Origin: Phytophthora hibernalis
Taxonomy: Eukaryota > Oomycota > Peronosporomycetes > Peronosporales > Peronosporaceae
Length of the DNA stretch: 64,000 bases
Direction: 5' to 3'
Assembly: GCA_012656075.1 (NCBI GenBank)
Contig: JAAKBF010000125.1
Coordinates: 124,001-188,000, forward strand
Shown piece after piece: positions 11,080 through 21,604 of this stretch. Both the position numbers and the translations under genes were made by a program. The notes beneath the pieces are model-generated. The model was not told where the DNA came from and did not search any database. It saw only the letters and a program-made list of their open reading frames with translations. Position 1 is the first letter of the stretch. Every line of letters starts with the position of its first letter.

Positions 11080-12062
11080 TCATTGACAATCACTGATTTT
11101 AATGGTAAGTTTGTGTCCTTTGTATCCACAGTGTCGATATAAAATTTCCCCCACTTCTTCATTTTGCCTAGTGCAAAAGTACATCGCGGTTTCGAGCATA
11201 GCCAGCGCATTTTCACGAAAAGCCATGTTAGCGTGATGCTGTATCCATCGTTTCAACAACGAAAATCCGACTTCAATCGGATTTAAGTCCGGTGAGTATG
11301 GTGGCAAAAACAAAAGCGCCCCAGTACCGTGAATCAGTTCTTGGAACTCCTTGTACATGTGAATTTTGACGTTGTCTAAAACAACAATCGACCTCGGCAG
11401 AGACCAGGGGTTGAGATACGGTAAAAGCTTCGACTTGAACGTTTCGTGAAAATTCATTCTGGTGAAAATGTCCTCAGTTGTGCCCCAGGCAAAAATCCTT
11501 GAACGTCAAAAGCGGCAAACACTGATACCCGCTTGCCTCTAGAAAATGGTATGGACCCAATTGCAGGAGTGCCTCGAGCAGACCATTCATGTTTCCGAAG
11601 TGACGATCTTTAAAATAACGACACCAAGAGCTAGTTAATACAAATGTTTCCGTTTAACAGCAAATTGTACGTTTTACCTTCCATCTTTAGACGTTTCATC
11701 GACAAAAACAAGTTGATCCGGACCGCTTTAAAATGGTACTAGCCGATTGACGTACTCCTGTCGATCCTTTGGCATACTTTCGCGAGCACGTTTTATCAGA
11801 ACCTTCGTGATAATGCTAAATCGAATCGTAAGGCGCAGCAAATTGTTGAGTCAGAGCAGCAATAGCGTGTCAAAAATTTCTCTTTGAGTGCCTCTCGTAG
11901 TTCTTGAAAATTGAAACACGGGTGTAGTTGCACATATTCGCGAACAAAGTGTTGCACATCAAGTGGCCACTTTGACGACCGTTCCGTAGCCAAATTTCCT
12001 AGTTGCTTCCCGTCGTCTTGAAAAGATGGCACCAACGGCGAAGACTTCGGGCAGAAACTCAA
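11080..12062 (-). pseudogene. IS630/Tc1-mariner-type DDE transposase, broken
   Basis: On the minus strand an N-terminal helical DNA-binding part (12062-11796, with VREYVQLHPCFNFQELREAL) is followed by a damaged stretch containing FVDETSKDGR (first Asp, about 11,700). Then comes an intact 125-codon frame 11457-11080 with VVLDNVKIHM (second Asp) and FLPPYSPDLNPIE (catalytic Glu), with 33 residues between the second Asp and the Glu. YSPDLNPIE is the signature of DDE_3-type IS630/Tc1 transposases. Frameshifts between 11,460 and 11,800 break the gene. A terminal inverted repeat was not recognised. Confidence 0.75.
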
Positions 12063-12528
12063 AGTAACTCTGACACAACAGTAATTTCAATGTTATACAC
12101 TACACGTACTGTAAAACAATGCCGCGCCAGTGAATATCAGTTGAGTAACCCATAGTCGCTTTGATAATACTAGTGGTAACCTCACGAAGGACGAAGTGGC
12201 CTGTGAATTGTGACCATTCGGTCTTTATATCCTAAAAAGGTACTCTTTAGCTCAAATCGGAAGCCTTTCGTAAGACTTTCTTTTCCTACATTCACTGGAT
12301 GATATATCAGCTTTGTATGTAATTGGTTGAAGTACCTTGATTGAATATAAGGACTAAAGGATAGGATCTGATTGGCGACTAAGGGATTTGGCCAGTTTAG
12401 TAGAACGACCAAATTAGTAAAATTTAGGAATGAACGAATCACCAGTCACATTTTAGCTTTGGTGAGAAATTAATTTGAGATCGGCCAAAAGGAAGCCAAA
12501 TCATATGGTATGCTGATACAAACATCTA

Positions 12529-14166
12529 ACGGAAATTCCCGATTAATACCCTCTACCCAAATAGTACCCTCTCAGAGTAACCCGAGGGTAACCCGATAGT
12601 AACCCTACAGTAACTCACGTACCCTACCCTGCTCTGATGACCAGTCATCTTGTTACACCTCACTTCACTATAGAACGCAGCCCCAGCCATTCACTAGCGC
12701 TGTGTGCACACGTTCGCAGCACCCAACACCGCCTTATTCGGCAAAATGCCATCAAGAATCCCGTCAGCAACTGGCACATGCAGCAGGTTCTCCGCTGAAT
12801 CGAGAACGAAGGCGGCTAAGTTCCTACCCGAGCCATCAGGCACTTCCGTGCGCAGGGTTTGAAGCTGGATGGTGGCAGCGTGCGACGGTGGTGGCGCGAC
12901 CGCGAGAAGCTGCTAGCAGCAGACCCAAGCATGCGCCGCTTCCAGGTGGTGATCGGCGTCCCCTTTCGGCTGCCATGGAGGACGCCCTGTACGACGAGAT
13001 TATCGCCAAGCGGCTACTGAAGGAAAGGGTTACGCGCGCCTGGATTAGTCACATGGACAGGGTGATATATGCCTCTCACCACGATGACCACGCTGTGTTT
13101 GGTGGCTTTGCAGCCTCCCACACTGGATCACCGGCTTCATGCGCCGCTATGGCCTCTCCTTGCGGCGACGCACGAACCTTACCACCCTGACGGACGATAC
13201 GCTCGTGGAGCGCGTGGTTTCCTTCATGAAGTTCCTACGCAGCGCTGTCCCTGCCATGGACTTGAACCGCACCATCCTGATGGATGAAACGGCCGTGTAC
13301 TTAGAAGATGCGCGCAATCAGACACTGGACATAACCGGCAGCCGCCACGTTGTGGTACGCTCCACGGGGTTTTCGTCCATGTGCATTATGGAGGTGCTGG
13401 CTGTATCGGCCACGGGCAGAACACTTCCACCTCTTTTGATTTGGAAAGGCAAAGCCTCACCCACTTTTGATAAACTTGGTGGAGTGTACGTGGCCCATCA
13501 GCCGCGCACATGGGTTGACAGCACGTTGCTCAAGCACTGGATTGATCTGGCTTTTCCGCTGGTCGACATGCGCGAAGGAAAGCATCTGATTTGTGATTCG
13601 ATGCGCGCACACATCTCCAAGGATGTGAAAGAGAAATGCGCGACTCGCAAGATCAACATGTGCGTCATTCCTAAAGGCATCACGCCCTATCTACAAGCAG
13701 GCGATATTGGTATCTAGAAGACGTTCAAGGATCTACTCTACATGGAGAGCAACGCCTGGAAGGAGAGCGACAAGGTCGAGTACACTCGCTTCGGCAACCC
13801 GCGCATGCCGGCGGTGGCTGTGATTTGTGAGTGGGTTAGGAAGGCATGGCGCCATACTGATAGCAACACTGTCATTAACTCAATCTATGTTGCTGGGTTT
13901 GCAGACAGCTATTGGACTGGCACGTTGCGAAGCACGACGTGTATGGTGAGCAATTATGTACAGGCTGGGAAGCCGCTGACGAGGACCACGAGGATATGGG
14001 CAACTTTAACCTGGACGAGCTGCACGACACTCTTGATGATACTGCCCTGATCGACGAATAAGTTGCTAAGGTAGCGGTGTAATCTTTTGGTAATACAGAG
14101 TAACCTTTCGAGATTTTGTGAGGGTACCGTTAAATAGTGCCTGGGGTATTATTCCGTAATTTCCGT
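12529..14166 (+). mobile_element. pogo-like TA-flanked transposon with terminal inverted repeats
   Basis: The element starts ACGGAAATT at 12,529 and ends AATTTCCGT at 14,166. Further similarity continues inward (AATAATACCC, then GTACCCTC on both ends). A TA dinucleotide flanks each side (12527-12528 and 14167-14168). The total of 1,638 bp holds one transposase relic on the plus strand. Confidence 0.7.
12702..14050 (+). pseudogene. pogo/Tigger-type DDE_1 transposase of the nested element
   Basis: The N-terminal helix-turn-helix region is read in the 12702-13190 frame (LLKERVTRAWISHMDRV). A frameshift near 13,120 moves it to the 13139 frame. That frame holds the catalytic core: ILMDETAVYL (first Asp), GRTLPPLLIWKGKASP, HLICDSMRAHIS (second Asp), VIPKGITPYLQAGDIG (third Asp). 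An in-frame TAG at 13,714 interrupts the GDIGI/KTFK junction, after which the same frame continues (KTFKDLLYMES) to 14,050. One frameshift and one stop make it inactive, yet the core is well preserved, so the insertion is relatively young. It would catalyse cut-and-paste transposition of the 12529-14166 element. Confidence 0.8.
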
Positions 14167-14533
14167 TATATTGAAGCTCTACTAAACTGATCGAGCCTCA
14201 AATAAGATGCATCTGCCCCCGGAACCGAAAAGACGATCCCTCTTGCAGTGAAAAAGCTACAATTACTTTAGTTAAATTATCCAGAGGTCCAGCTTCGTTT
14301 TGACGGCTGTTTCAGTAAAAACGGATAAACGGTTGGCGAGATATCGAGTTTTGGATCAACCCACCGTAAAAATACTACTAAACTGGCCAAATCCCTTAAG
14401 AGGTCATTGATGAGGACCATTGACCGCCAACAAAGAAAGAATCCAACGAGCTTCATGATTAGCCAAGGGATGTGAAGGGCGAGGTGGCCATGTGATGCCA
14501 CCTCATTCCCAATACTTACGGCAAACACAAACA

Positions 14534-15490
14534 ATGCAACATTTCAAGTACGCAACCATGGTGGCCGATGCAAAGTTTGGAGGCGCCTTGGAGAAGTTTA
14601 ACGGCAAGTCCTACATGATGTGGAAGAACGATCTTCTCACACAGGTGAAGCAGGTCGACCAAGACTACCACTGCAAACACCTGGAAGAGAGCCATCCTGA
14701 GGCAAAGGTGCTCATGGCGAGTTTCTTGGGGGACAATCCAGAAAGGCCACCTTCCCTCAGTGACGAAAGGTCTGCCAAAGAGACGTTCGCCATGAGGTGG
14801 AAGATGATGCACTGGTTGTGGGGACGGGGAGATCTGCTGAACCAAGTTCTGCCAAACTTCTTCCTGTTATGCTGCCTGATGTCGTTTCCATGTCGGACCC
14901 GAGAAATGTCATTAGACAGTTCGAGAAGGACTTTGGTCAAGGCGATGCGTCGGGTCTGATTGAGCTAACCCGCGCGTGGTCTAAGCGGACCCGCAGCCCT
15001 ATGCGCGACCTAAGAACTCTGTTTGCGCAACTCAAGAAGGCATGCAACGAGATCAACCGCAAAACACGCAAGATACTTGGTCAGGAGATGGTGACCGAGT
15101 CTTGGCTGTGCGTGGAGGTTTTGTCGCAACTCCCTGGAGAGCTATGGGCCTCGTCAATTTCCATGAAGAGAGAAGACTTCACGGTTGACCACGTCGGGTG
15201 TGCCCTGCACCGGATGTTTGGTGATAAATCCAAAACAGATATTGGCTTGATGGATAAAAGCCAGATAATATCTGTCAACAATGTGAGAGCAAAATAAGAA
15301 CAGAAACGAAAGACGGGCGGTAGTACTGATGCCAAGAGCTGATTCTACTGCTTTGAAGGAGGACACTTCAAAGTTGATTAAGGTTTTTTCATAGGCGACC
15401 AATACCCAGTTCAAGTGTATTGTAGGACAACGGGGCATACTTTTGATTGTCAAGAAGTTTCAAAGGCGGTGGTTACACTTGGTATTTGGC
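14534..15490 (+). pseudogene. Ty1/copia-type gag relic
   Basis: The frame from 14,534 has FNGKSYMMWKNDLLTQVK, the GxxYxxWK pattern of copia gag N-termini. A frameshift near 14,800 moves to the 14797-15297 frame (MRDLRTLFAQLKKACNEI, MVTESWLCVEVLSQLP), the UBN2-like part that binds RNA and assembles particles. Past stops at about 15,298 and 15,340 there are two degenerate zinc knuckles, FYCFEGGHFKVD (first Cys lost to a stop) and VYCRTTGHTFDC. No protease, integrase or RT follows; the Crypton relic begins at 15,607. Confidence 0.6.
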
Positions 15491-15606
15491 AGAAGCGGTT
15501 GTACAGCCGCTTTGGAGTGATTTCGTAGGACACGACTACTACGAGATTTGGAGCGATATCATTCGCTAAAACTCTGCCTCCTGGGCGAGCTCTGCTCTCC
15601 TCCGTA

Positions 15607-17392
15607 TCGATGGAGTCGACGTATCGGAGCCCGGCGACCGCTCTCCCTCCCGTTGATAGCGACCAAGCGCGCACCGCATGTGTGTCTGAGTCGACTCGAT
15701 CGTCGTACCAGAGCTATCTGAGGGGTATCCGTGCATGGCTCATCAAGAACCAGTCCGACGCAGAGCGATTTTTGACGACGATGGCGCCATTAGTCTTGAT
15801 TCTTTTACTCCAGAGCTCTTCGAGCAGTTCATTTTATCGCGTTTCAACGTTCCTGTGAAGCCACTGAAGGTGACAACACTCGAGGGGTACCGCAGCGCCA
15901 TAAAGTACCTCTACAGGCTCAAACGCTTGCCGCTACCAGCTGAGTACGGTGTGGATTTAAAGACTTTTTTGTGGCCTCGGACGCATTGAGGCAGACCGCC
16001 AGCAGTCTGGCAAAACAAAGCAGACCGGCAAAGCAGCTCTTACATATTGTACGACAATCTGTGCAAGGCCACATTTGATTTGGATGACGGCGGGTTCTCC
16101 CACCTCTTTCTCACAACGCAGTGGAATCTCATGTGCCGATCAAAATCTGTCGAGACAATTGATACTTCGCATTTCTATGGCGTCGATGACAGCGTGGGAA
16201 TCGTACTACATAAAACGAAGACAAACCAAGACGGTCGTGGCCCAAAAGACCCACGCCATGTATACGGCAACCCTCTATCACCCCACACCTGCTGGATCAC
16301 GCATTGGTGTGTATCTAGCATGCAACCCGTCGCAACCGACTGGCCAGCTTTTCCCTGGCTCAACCCAGAAGATACGGTACGGAAAATCACTGCAACGCGC
16401 GATCAAACATGCTTCTCAAGCATCGCTGTACGGAACACATTCTGTCAGCAAGGGGTTGCAACTTTTGCCTGCAGCGGTAGCACGGGCAGCCCGTCAATTG
16501 TTAGCGTTTGCCTGCGGTGTGGGTGGTCGCTCGGCGGCGTTCAGGACCGGTACTATCGCTATGAAGCTGCCGTAGACCAGTTTCTCGGTCGTGTGGTGGC
16601 TGGTTTGCCTTTAAACACCAGTGACTTTGCGTTATTGCCGCCGTATTTCGACAGCCCTCACGATTCTGCTATACAAGAATGCATCGGCCTTGTTTTCCCT
16701 CCATGTCCTTAGATCTTCAGCTGCGCCCAATACTCGAGCTGTGCTTGGCTTCACTACTGTACCACGCAGACTATCTTACTCGTGTATTCCCTCCGACCCA
16801 CGCTTTGATGTCGACGTATTTGTTTCGCTGTGACGAGCAATTGTCGCGACTGCGCAGTCACATCAAAACACATGAATCAACGCGGCTTCGGGCGACAGAA
16901 ATTCCGCCCTATGTTGCTCTTTATCAAAAGCAAGACTTGACCCATGCAGCGGTGGATAGACTGCCAGATTTGATCATCGATGGTGTCTCAAATCTCATCG
17001 AGGAGAATGCTGCAGACACAGGAACAATGACGCGCAGCGCAATGATCGATACTTTGCGTACCGTGCTCACTGAAAGCGGTATATTACCAGTAGAGCATCC
17101 ACCTCCTCCTCGTCCTGCGGCTCCCGAAGCTTCGGCGCTGCATGTGTGGGGTGGCAAATTACACCTACTACCAGAGGATTTCGACTTTCCGAGCATAGAT
17201 CTGCTTGGTGCTTGGCGGCTGTGGTGGTTGGTAATCCATCGCGCAGCTACCCACCATTTCGTTCTATCAGTACGCATGATCTATCTATCAACACGATCAA
17301 AGAAGAAGACGTACTCCGAGTGGAATCGAATGATGACAATGCTCTGCCAACATATTGAAGAAGCGCGTGGAGAGGCACTTCCCCTGACATGA
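15607..17392 (+). pseudogene. Crypton-type tyrosine recombinase with GCR1_C-like C-terminus, broken
   Basis: Pieces in order: an N-terminal core-binding region (STRSSYQSYLRGIRAWL, 15,690; KVTTLEGYRSAIKYLYRLKR, 15,870); the catalytic domain (LTTQWNLMCRSKSVETI with the first Arg, HKTKTNQDG with the Lys, GTHSVSKG near 16,440, GWSLGGVQDRYYRYEAA with the Tyr nucleophile near 16,555); then a long C-terminal part with HLLPEDFDFPSIDLLGAWRL and YSEWNRMMTML, similar to the GCR1_C DNA-binding domain of fungal/oomycete Cryptons. At least four frameshifts are needed. The HxxR box reads H-S-V-S, so the second catalytic Arg is lost. Cryptons integrate as circles by this recombinase; this copy is dead. Confidence 0.7.
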
Positions 17393-17852
17393 GCGAGTCG
17401 ACAGCGCTCGCTGCTTTTAAGGATGCCGTGGCGCACCTGCCGTGGGGCGAGAGTAAGCGTTCACGTCGCTGGTCTCAAATCAAAATCACCACAGCATTGT
17501 GACTCGTGTCAGAGGCCATGCTTAAGCGCAACCCAAATGATGTTTGCGCACCGTTCAAGCCACGCGAGAAGAGGAAGGCGACAGCGGAAAGTACCAGCGG
17601 GGCGTGAGGCGGGGGCTGGTAGAGTTAGTATGGTGAGCGGAGTAGACAAAGTAGTGCTCCGCGGCTGGCAGAGCGGTGTGATGCACTGGTAGCGCAGTGT
17701 GATGCTGAATAAGTACCGTAGATTCCGTAGCGCCTCGTATCTTTGCTGACTACTGTACGACGACCAGCGCACAGGTTTTCAACCAATCAGCGATCAATAA
17801 CCGGGTACAGAAACCCTGTCCTACGAATAATCCACACAATTGATTGTCCGAC

Positions 17853-19395
17853 CATGGCCAGCGACAGTGACAGTGACCCCAATCGAGCAGGTGGTCCCTT
17901 GTTTCGCACGCACGTGAGAAAGGCACCTGGAGCAAAAATCCAGAACGACGGCCGTCAAAACGATGAAGGTCGTTGTAAGCGACGGCAAGGGTCGTCTAAA
18001 CAAGAAGGGCAAGTTCCTGCTCGAGGAGTGTGTGGAGGATGAAATGATGGACGACATCGAAAGTCTCGATTCCGCCCATCGTGGTGACCTTGTGGACAAC
18101 GGCAACTTGCTCTTCAAGCACAGATTTCTGCCATAATTTCGCAGAACATCCACCAATCCTGTCACATCTCTTTACCACATGTCGCAGAGACGGTAGCGAG
18201 GCAGCTATCTCCTCTGCCCATAAATCAGGGAGATCAAACCATCGGAAGTGATATGAACCCTCCCCCTATTTCCCGTCGACAAATTACCTCAGCAATCGAC
18301 ACCTCCACCCATCGTCAACTTCATCGGCAGTGTCCTGGACGTACGGGTCCCCGACACTCTATTCTGTTGCGACCCCTAATCATCTCATCAACCGGATATC
18401 TCCGCCTCGGAAATGAGACCCACTCTCCGCATGCGTTCAGGCTCTTCTATCCGCGAAACGCACATGTTTTTAGTAAACAGGTACATCACACCAAAGTATA
18501 ATGCAACATATTTTACCAGGTTGGCCAGGAAGAAGCCCCGCAAGGATGGTGCGGCGAGCGCGTCGGCGAGGATTTCCTGTGCGACGACTGCGAGGCGAAC
18601 AAGGGAGACTTCTCCGGCTTGCTGATGTTCGAGCCGGAGAAGGCAGACAATACGCGTTTCGACATCCAGGACTCATCCTCTAACCAAGGCGCTGGAGAAG
18701 GCCATGAAGAAGACCGCGATGCCGAAGCACTCGGGGGTGGCACGATCAGGACCGTCATGTTCAAGCTCAAGTCGATCCAAAAATTTCTGGCCTCTCAGCT
18801 CTCGCGCCCGCTGAAGAGCAGCATTCCGGCCAAGATAGAACAAGAAGCCAACGAAAAGAAGCCTAGTTTTGTTATCAATCCACACGCGGTTGGACTCAAT
18901 GCTTTGGTGTCTTTGTCTTTGTTATTGTTATGTAAAATATGCACTTGGATGTCTTGCTGTATTGCGTGTGGAAGCTCGTCAATGTGGCGGATGTAGTTGG
19001 CATCTGCTTAGGCAGCCGTGACGATGAGAAGGTGACGCGGCTGGTCTTCGTTTTGATCGTGAAGCGCGGCATATGCAACTGTAGAAGGGATAAAGTCGGC
19101 GCCACCAGCGGTAATTGTTGCAGGACGTCGGTGAGGAACCAGAAACAGAAGAAGTCATAGGCGATGAGGAGAGGCCAACGGGACGTAACTGCTATGAGAA
19201 GGGATGCCACTTCAGAGGGAAGGATCACGTAGAGCTGCAGCATCTTCTACGTCTCGTACCCGGCCCCGGCAAGTATCAGACGGGCGACGCCGAAGTATTT
19301 GACGCTGACACAGTCGTCACATCTACTACAAGCGGGACAAGTTCAACATGTCGGCAAGGGCATCGCCTGGGCCACCTTCAACACACAGGAAAAGG
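17853..19395 (+). pseudogene. decayed multi-part gene, unknown product
   Basis: Scattered segments look coding: MASDSDSDPNRAGGPLF (17,853), KGKFLLEECVEDEMMDDIES (about 18,005), a Cys-bearing piece GEDFLCDDCEANKGDFSG (about 18,565), FEPEKADNTRFDIQ (18,627), and a distal piece VPGPGKYQTGD followed by HIYYKRDKFNMS (19,256-19,350). The last ends at a likely donor site AAAAG/GTACGTGG (19,392-19,399). Stops and frameshifts lie between all of them. The Cys pairs suggest a zinc-binding module. A related piece of the same exon-intron junction lies inverted at 8,845-8,990. I do not recognise the protein. Confidence 0.35.
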
Positions 19396-19498
19396 TACGT
19401 GGAATTGATTGTTAATTGCTGTGCAGTGATCAATGTTGCCGCTACTCTAATTGAGACCTAATATATCATGTTGAAGTAAAAGTTAAGGTACAACATAT

Positions 19499-19515
19499 GG
19501 GAAGTAAGGGGTTAA
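19499..19515 (+). repeat. orphan PiggyBac-like terminus ending in TTAA
   Basis: GGGAAGTAAGGGGTTAA here is identical to 27684-27700 at the right end of the PiggyBac element. TTAA is the PiggyBac target. CAACATA lies just upstream at 19491-19497, as in that element. Confidence 0.5.
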
Positions 19516-19960
19516 CGCGCGCCATGTCTATAACCCGAACCCTAGATGCATTTGGGGCGGCCGTTATGACCGGTAAATGTCGGTAGATAATAATGCAATA
19601 ATCGGCAGCCCTAAAGTAAATGAGTCGATCATCGACTTGATTGCACGTCCAGTAGCACTACATACACGACATAACAATTAGAGAGATTTTGAAAACTGCC
19701 CGTGCGTCTCTCGTGTGTACTCCAGCATTGTGAGCAGTGCTGAAAGTAATTACGAAGTACACCTTTTCCAGTCCAACTTCACAAAGAACAAATCCAACTT
19801 CACCAAGTGCAGGTTCAAATTCACCAAGCCCAACTCACATGAACAAAGTGCAAGCTTATATGCACTGGCGCAAGTACCTTAAATCTGTCAAATCATTTAA
19901 CCTAAAATATGCAACTGTACTTGCTTGTTGCTGCTCAATGGCCTACAGGCATGTCCTCCA
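19516..19960. other. no recognisable gene
   Basis: About 450 bp with a single short plus-strand frame from 19,737 that is rich in Ser, Thr and Pro and has no resemblance to a known family. No RNA gene is seen. Confidence 0.4.
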
Positions 19961-19999
19961 GGTCCCTCACCTTGACATGGAGGCGGAGCGTGTGCCGGT

Positions 20000-20845
20000 A
20001 GAAGGGCTCACACAGCAGTGAGGTAGCGACACGAGGGAACAGCGTTTCAGCTGTCTCTTTAGGAATTGCTGGCGATGCCTTTTCATTGTGGTGCCAGGCG
20101 GAACAGCTAATATCTCACCCTGCCCTCGGTCATGAAATCCTTCACCGCCAACTTGAACGCTGAAAACACGTTCTAGATCGGGTTTAACATGGGCGAATAG
20201 GGACCCAAACGTAGCAACGTCGAAGCCTCGAACAATGTCTCCTTGAACACATACTCTGCACGTGCGTGGCATGACGCTCCACCACCAAGTTCCTCACGTC
20301 AGCGAACTTGCGCAGCACGTTGCGGATAAACTCGTGAGTACAGGTACTTGTTGCTGCCGAGCCACGTCTTGTAGTGGATCACACCACCCCATAGCATCTG
20401 CGCAGGTAGAGTAACGTCGCAGCCTTGACGGGCCGTGTTGATGTTGACGTTGTTTGCTTGGCAAGTTGAATGTTGCGAAGTGAGTGCTACTGGAGAGCAT
20501 GTGGTCCAGGTTAGCCGCTCGTTGTTGATGAGCTTCAAGGGGAAAGTGAGAGGGCTTGCTATTGGTGGAATCTTTGCAAGTGACAGGGCATTGGTGGATT
20601 TGAAGAACCCCAACTTCGTCACTACACTGTAAAACATCGTCAGAAGAGAGATCATGTTTAGCATGCTTATCTTCGTCAAAAATCAATCGCGGCATCTTCC
20701 AAAGCGTCTGTTGCGCCTGCCTCCTCCTGCACAGCTTCTGATAGTGGAAGTTGTTGGAAGCAAGTGGAATTTCCAAAAGCCTATCTGAAAAGTCGTAGTG
20801 CTCAGCTGTTCCCATCCTGTGTGTATCTATTTGCATGCTTGACAT
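20000..20845 (-). pseudogene. IS630/Tc1-type transposase relic with stop at the catalytic Glu
   Basis: On the minus strand, about 20,460-20,300 reads MLWGGVIHYKTWLGSNKYLYS, matching the segment before the second catalytic Asp in DDE_3 transposases. About 20,240-20,150 reads LLRLGPYSPMLNPI, then a TAG stop, then NVFSAFKLAVKDFM. The usual sequence is LNPIE, so the catalytic Glu codon has become a stop. The expected VxLDNAxxH second-Asp box is degraded to LVVERHATH. An upstream piece (RLIFDEDKHAKHDLSSDD) may be the first-Asp neighbourhood. Strongly decayed. Confidence 0.55.
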
Positions 20846-20996
20846 CGTTTTGGTGCCCTCATTTTGAGAGCTTTATCAATAGTCCGTAGCTCCTCGCGAA
20901 GTATATCAACCTATGCAGATCGTAAGTAGTTTTTGAACGGCTCGTTCTAAGCTATGTCAGCAGGCTGCGACACAGCAGTACACAATGGCAGAGCTT

Positions 20997-21571
20997 TCAT
21001 CCGATGAACGTCAACCTTTTTGGCGTAATCTTGCTTCTCAACCGTTCAGTGCACCGGAAATCATCTACCAGCAGTAACATAGGCTTTCCTGTCTTGGGTC
21101 GATCCCCAAAGCAGTCTTTAAAAACTCGATGTGGATTGCAGCATTTAACCAAGCCGTTGGATTTCCGAAGAGTCGCATCTTGGTATCTGTCATGATACTT
21201 AATGCTTCTTTCCACACATGTATCACAAACCCACGTCGAGTTTTCCAATTGGTGGCATCTCCTTCTTCCACGGAGGAACGCGAATTTTTCAATACAGCAT
21301 AAAGTGGAGATATCCCTAAACGTTCATCGTGACGAACTGGATCAGATGCATGGCCGTCAGGTACTTCTTCCACCAGATGGCGCGCGTTTGGGCGCTCACA
21401 AAGTAGTACATGCACATGATCGTGTGGCTGACTATTATAATAGGAGCACTTTAAAATGTCGAGAAATTCCTGTGGTATAATTTTATTATATTTATAGTAA
21501 AGAGTAGAATCAAATAAACTATGAGCAGATGTTACTGCGAATCCATGCCTACAAGTAACGTCTCTCAGCAT
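20997..21571 (-). pseudogene. pogo-like transposase relic, same family as the 59-61 kb copy
   Basis: The minus frame contains NWKTRRGFVIHVWKEALSIM and LFGNPTAWLNAAIHIEFLK, then in the next frame PMLLLVDDFRCTERL. These align segment by segment with GNWEKRRGFGIHVWKEA, LYANPSAWWNELSHIEWLK and VILLVDDFSGHWNL at 60.2-60.4 kb. The VDDF aspartate would be the second catalytic residue of a DDE_1-type transposase. Only the middle of the catalytic domain remains, with one frameshift near 21,080. Confidence 0.6.
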
Positions 21572-21604
21572 CCATCGCGCGGTCTGGCCAAATTCATACC
21601 TGAT

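Larger units (their letters stand above)
12380..14398. mobile_element. TA-target TIR element (MITE-like), split by a pogo insertion
   Basis: 12380-12403 and 14375-14398 are a perfect 24-bp inverted repeat (starts TAAGGGATTTGGCCAGTTT). The outer TA on each side is the probable target duplication, as in Tc1/mariner/pogo elements. Without the 1.6-kb pogo element inside (12529-14166) the outer element would be about 380 bp, carries no long frame and fits a non-autonomous MITE. Confidence 0.6.

Noticed and set aside
19256..19290. PGPGKY as a sperm-tail/flagellar PG-rich repeat protein
   Set aside because: A single occurrence in a short, broken frame; the repeat family needs several copies.
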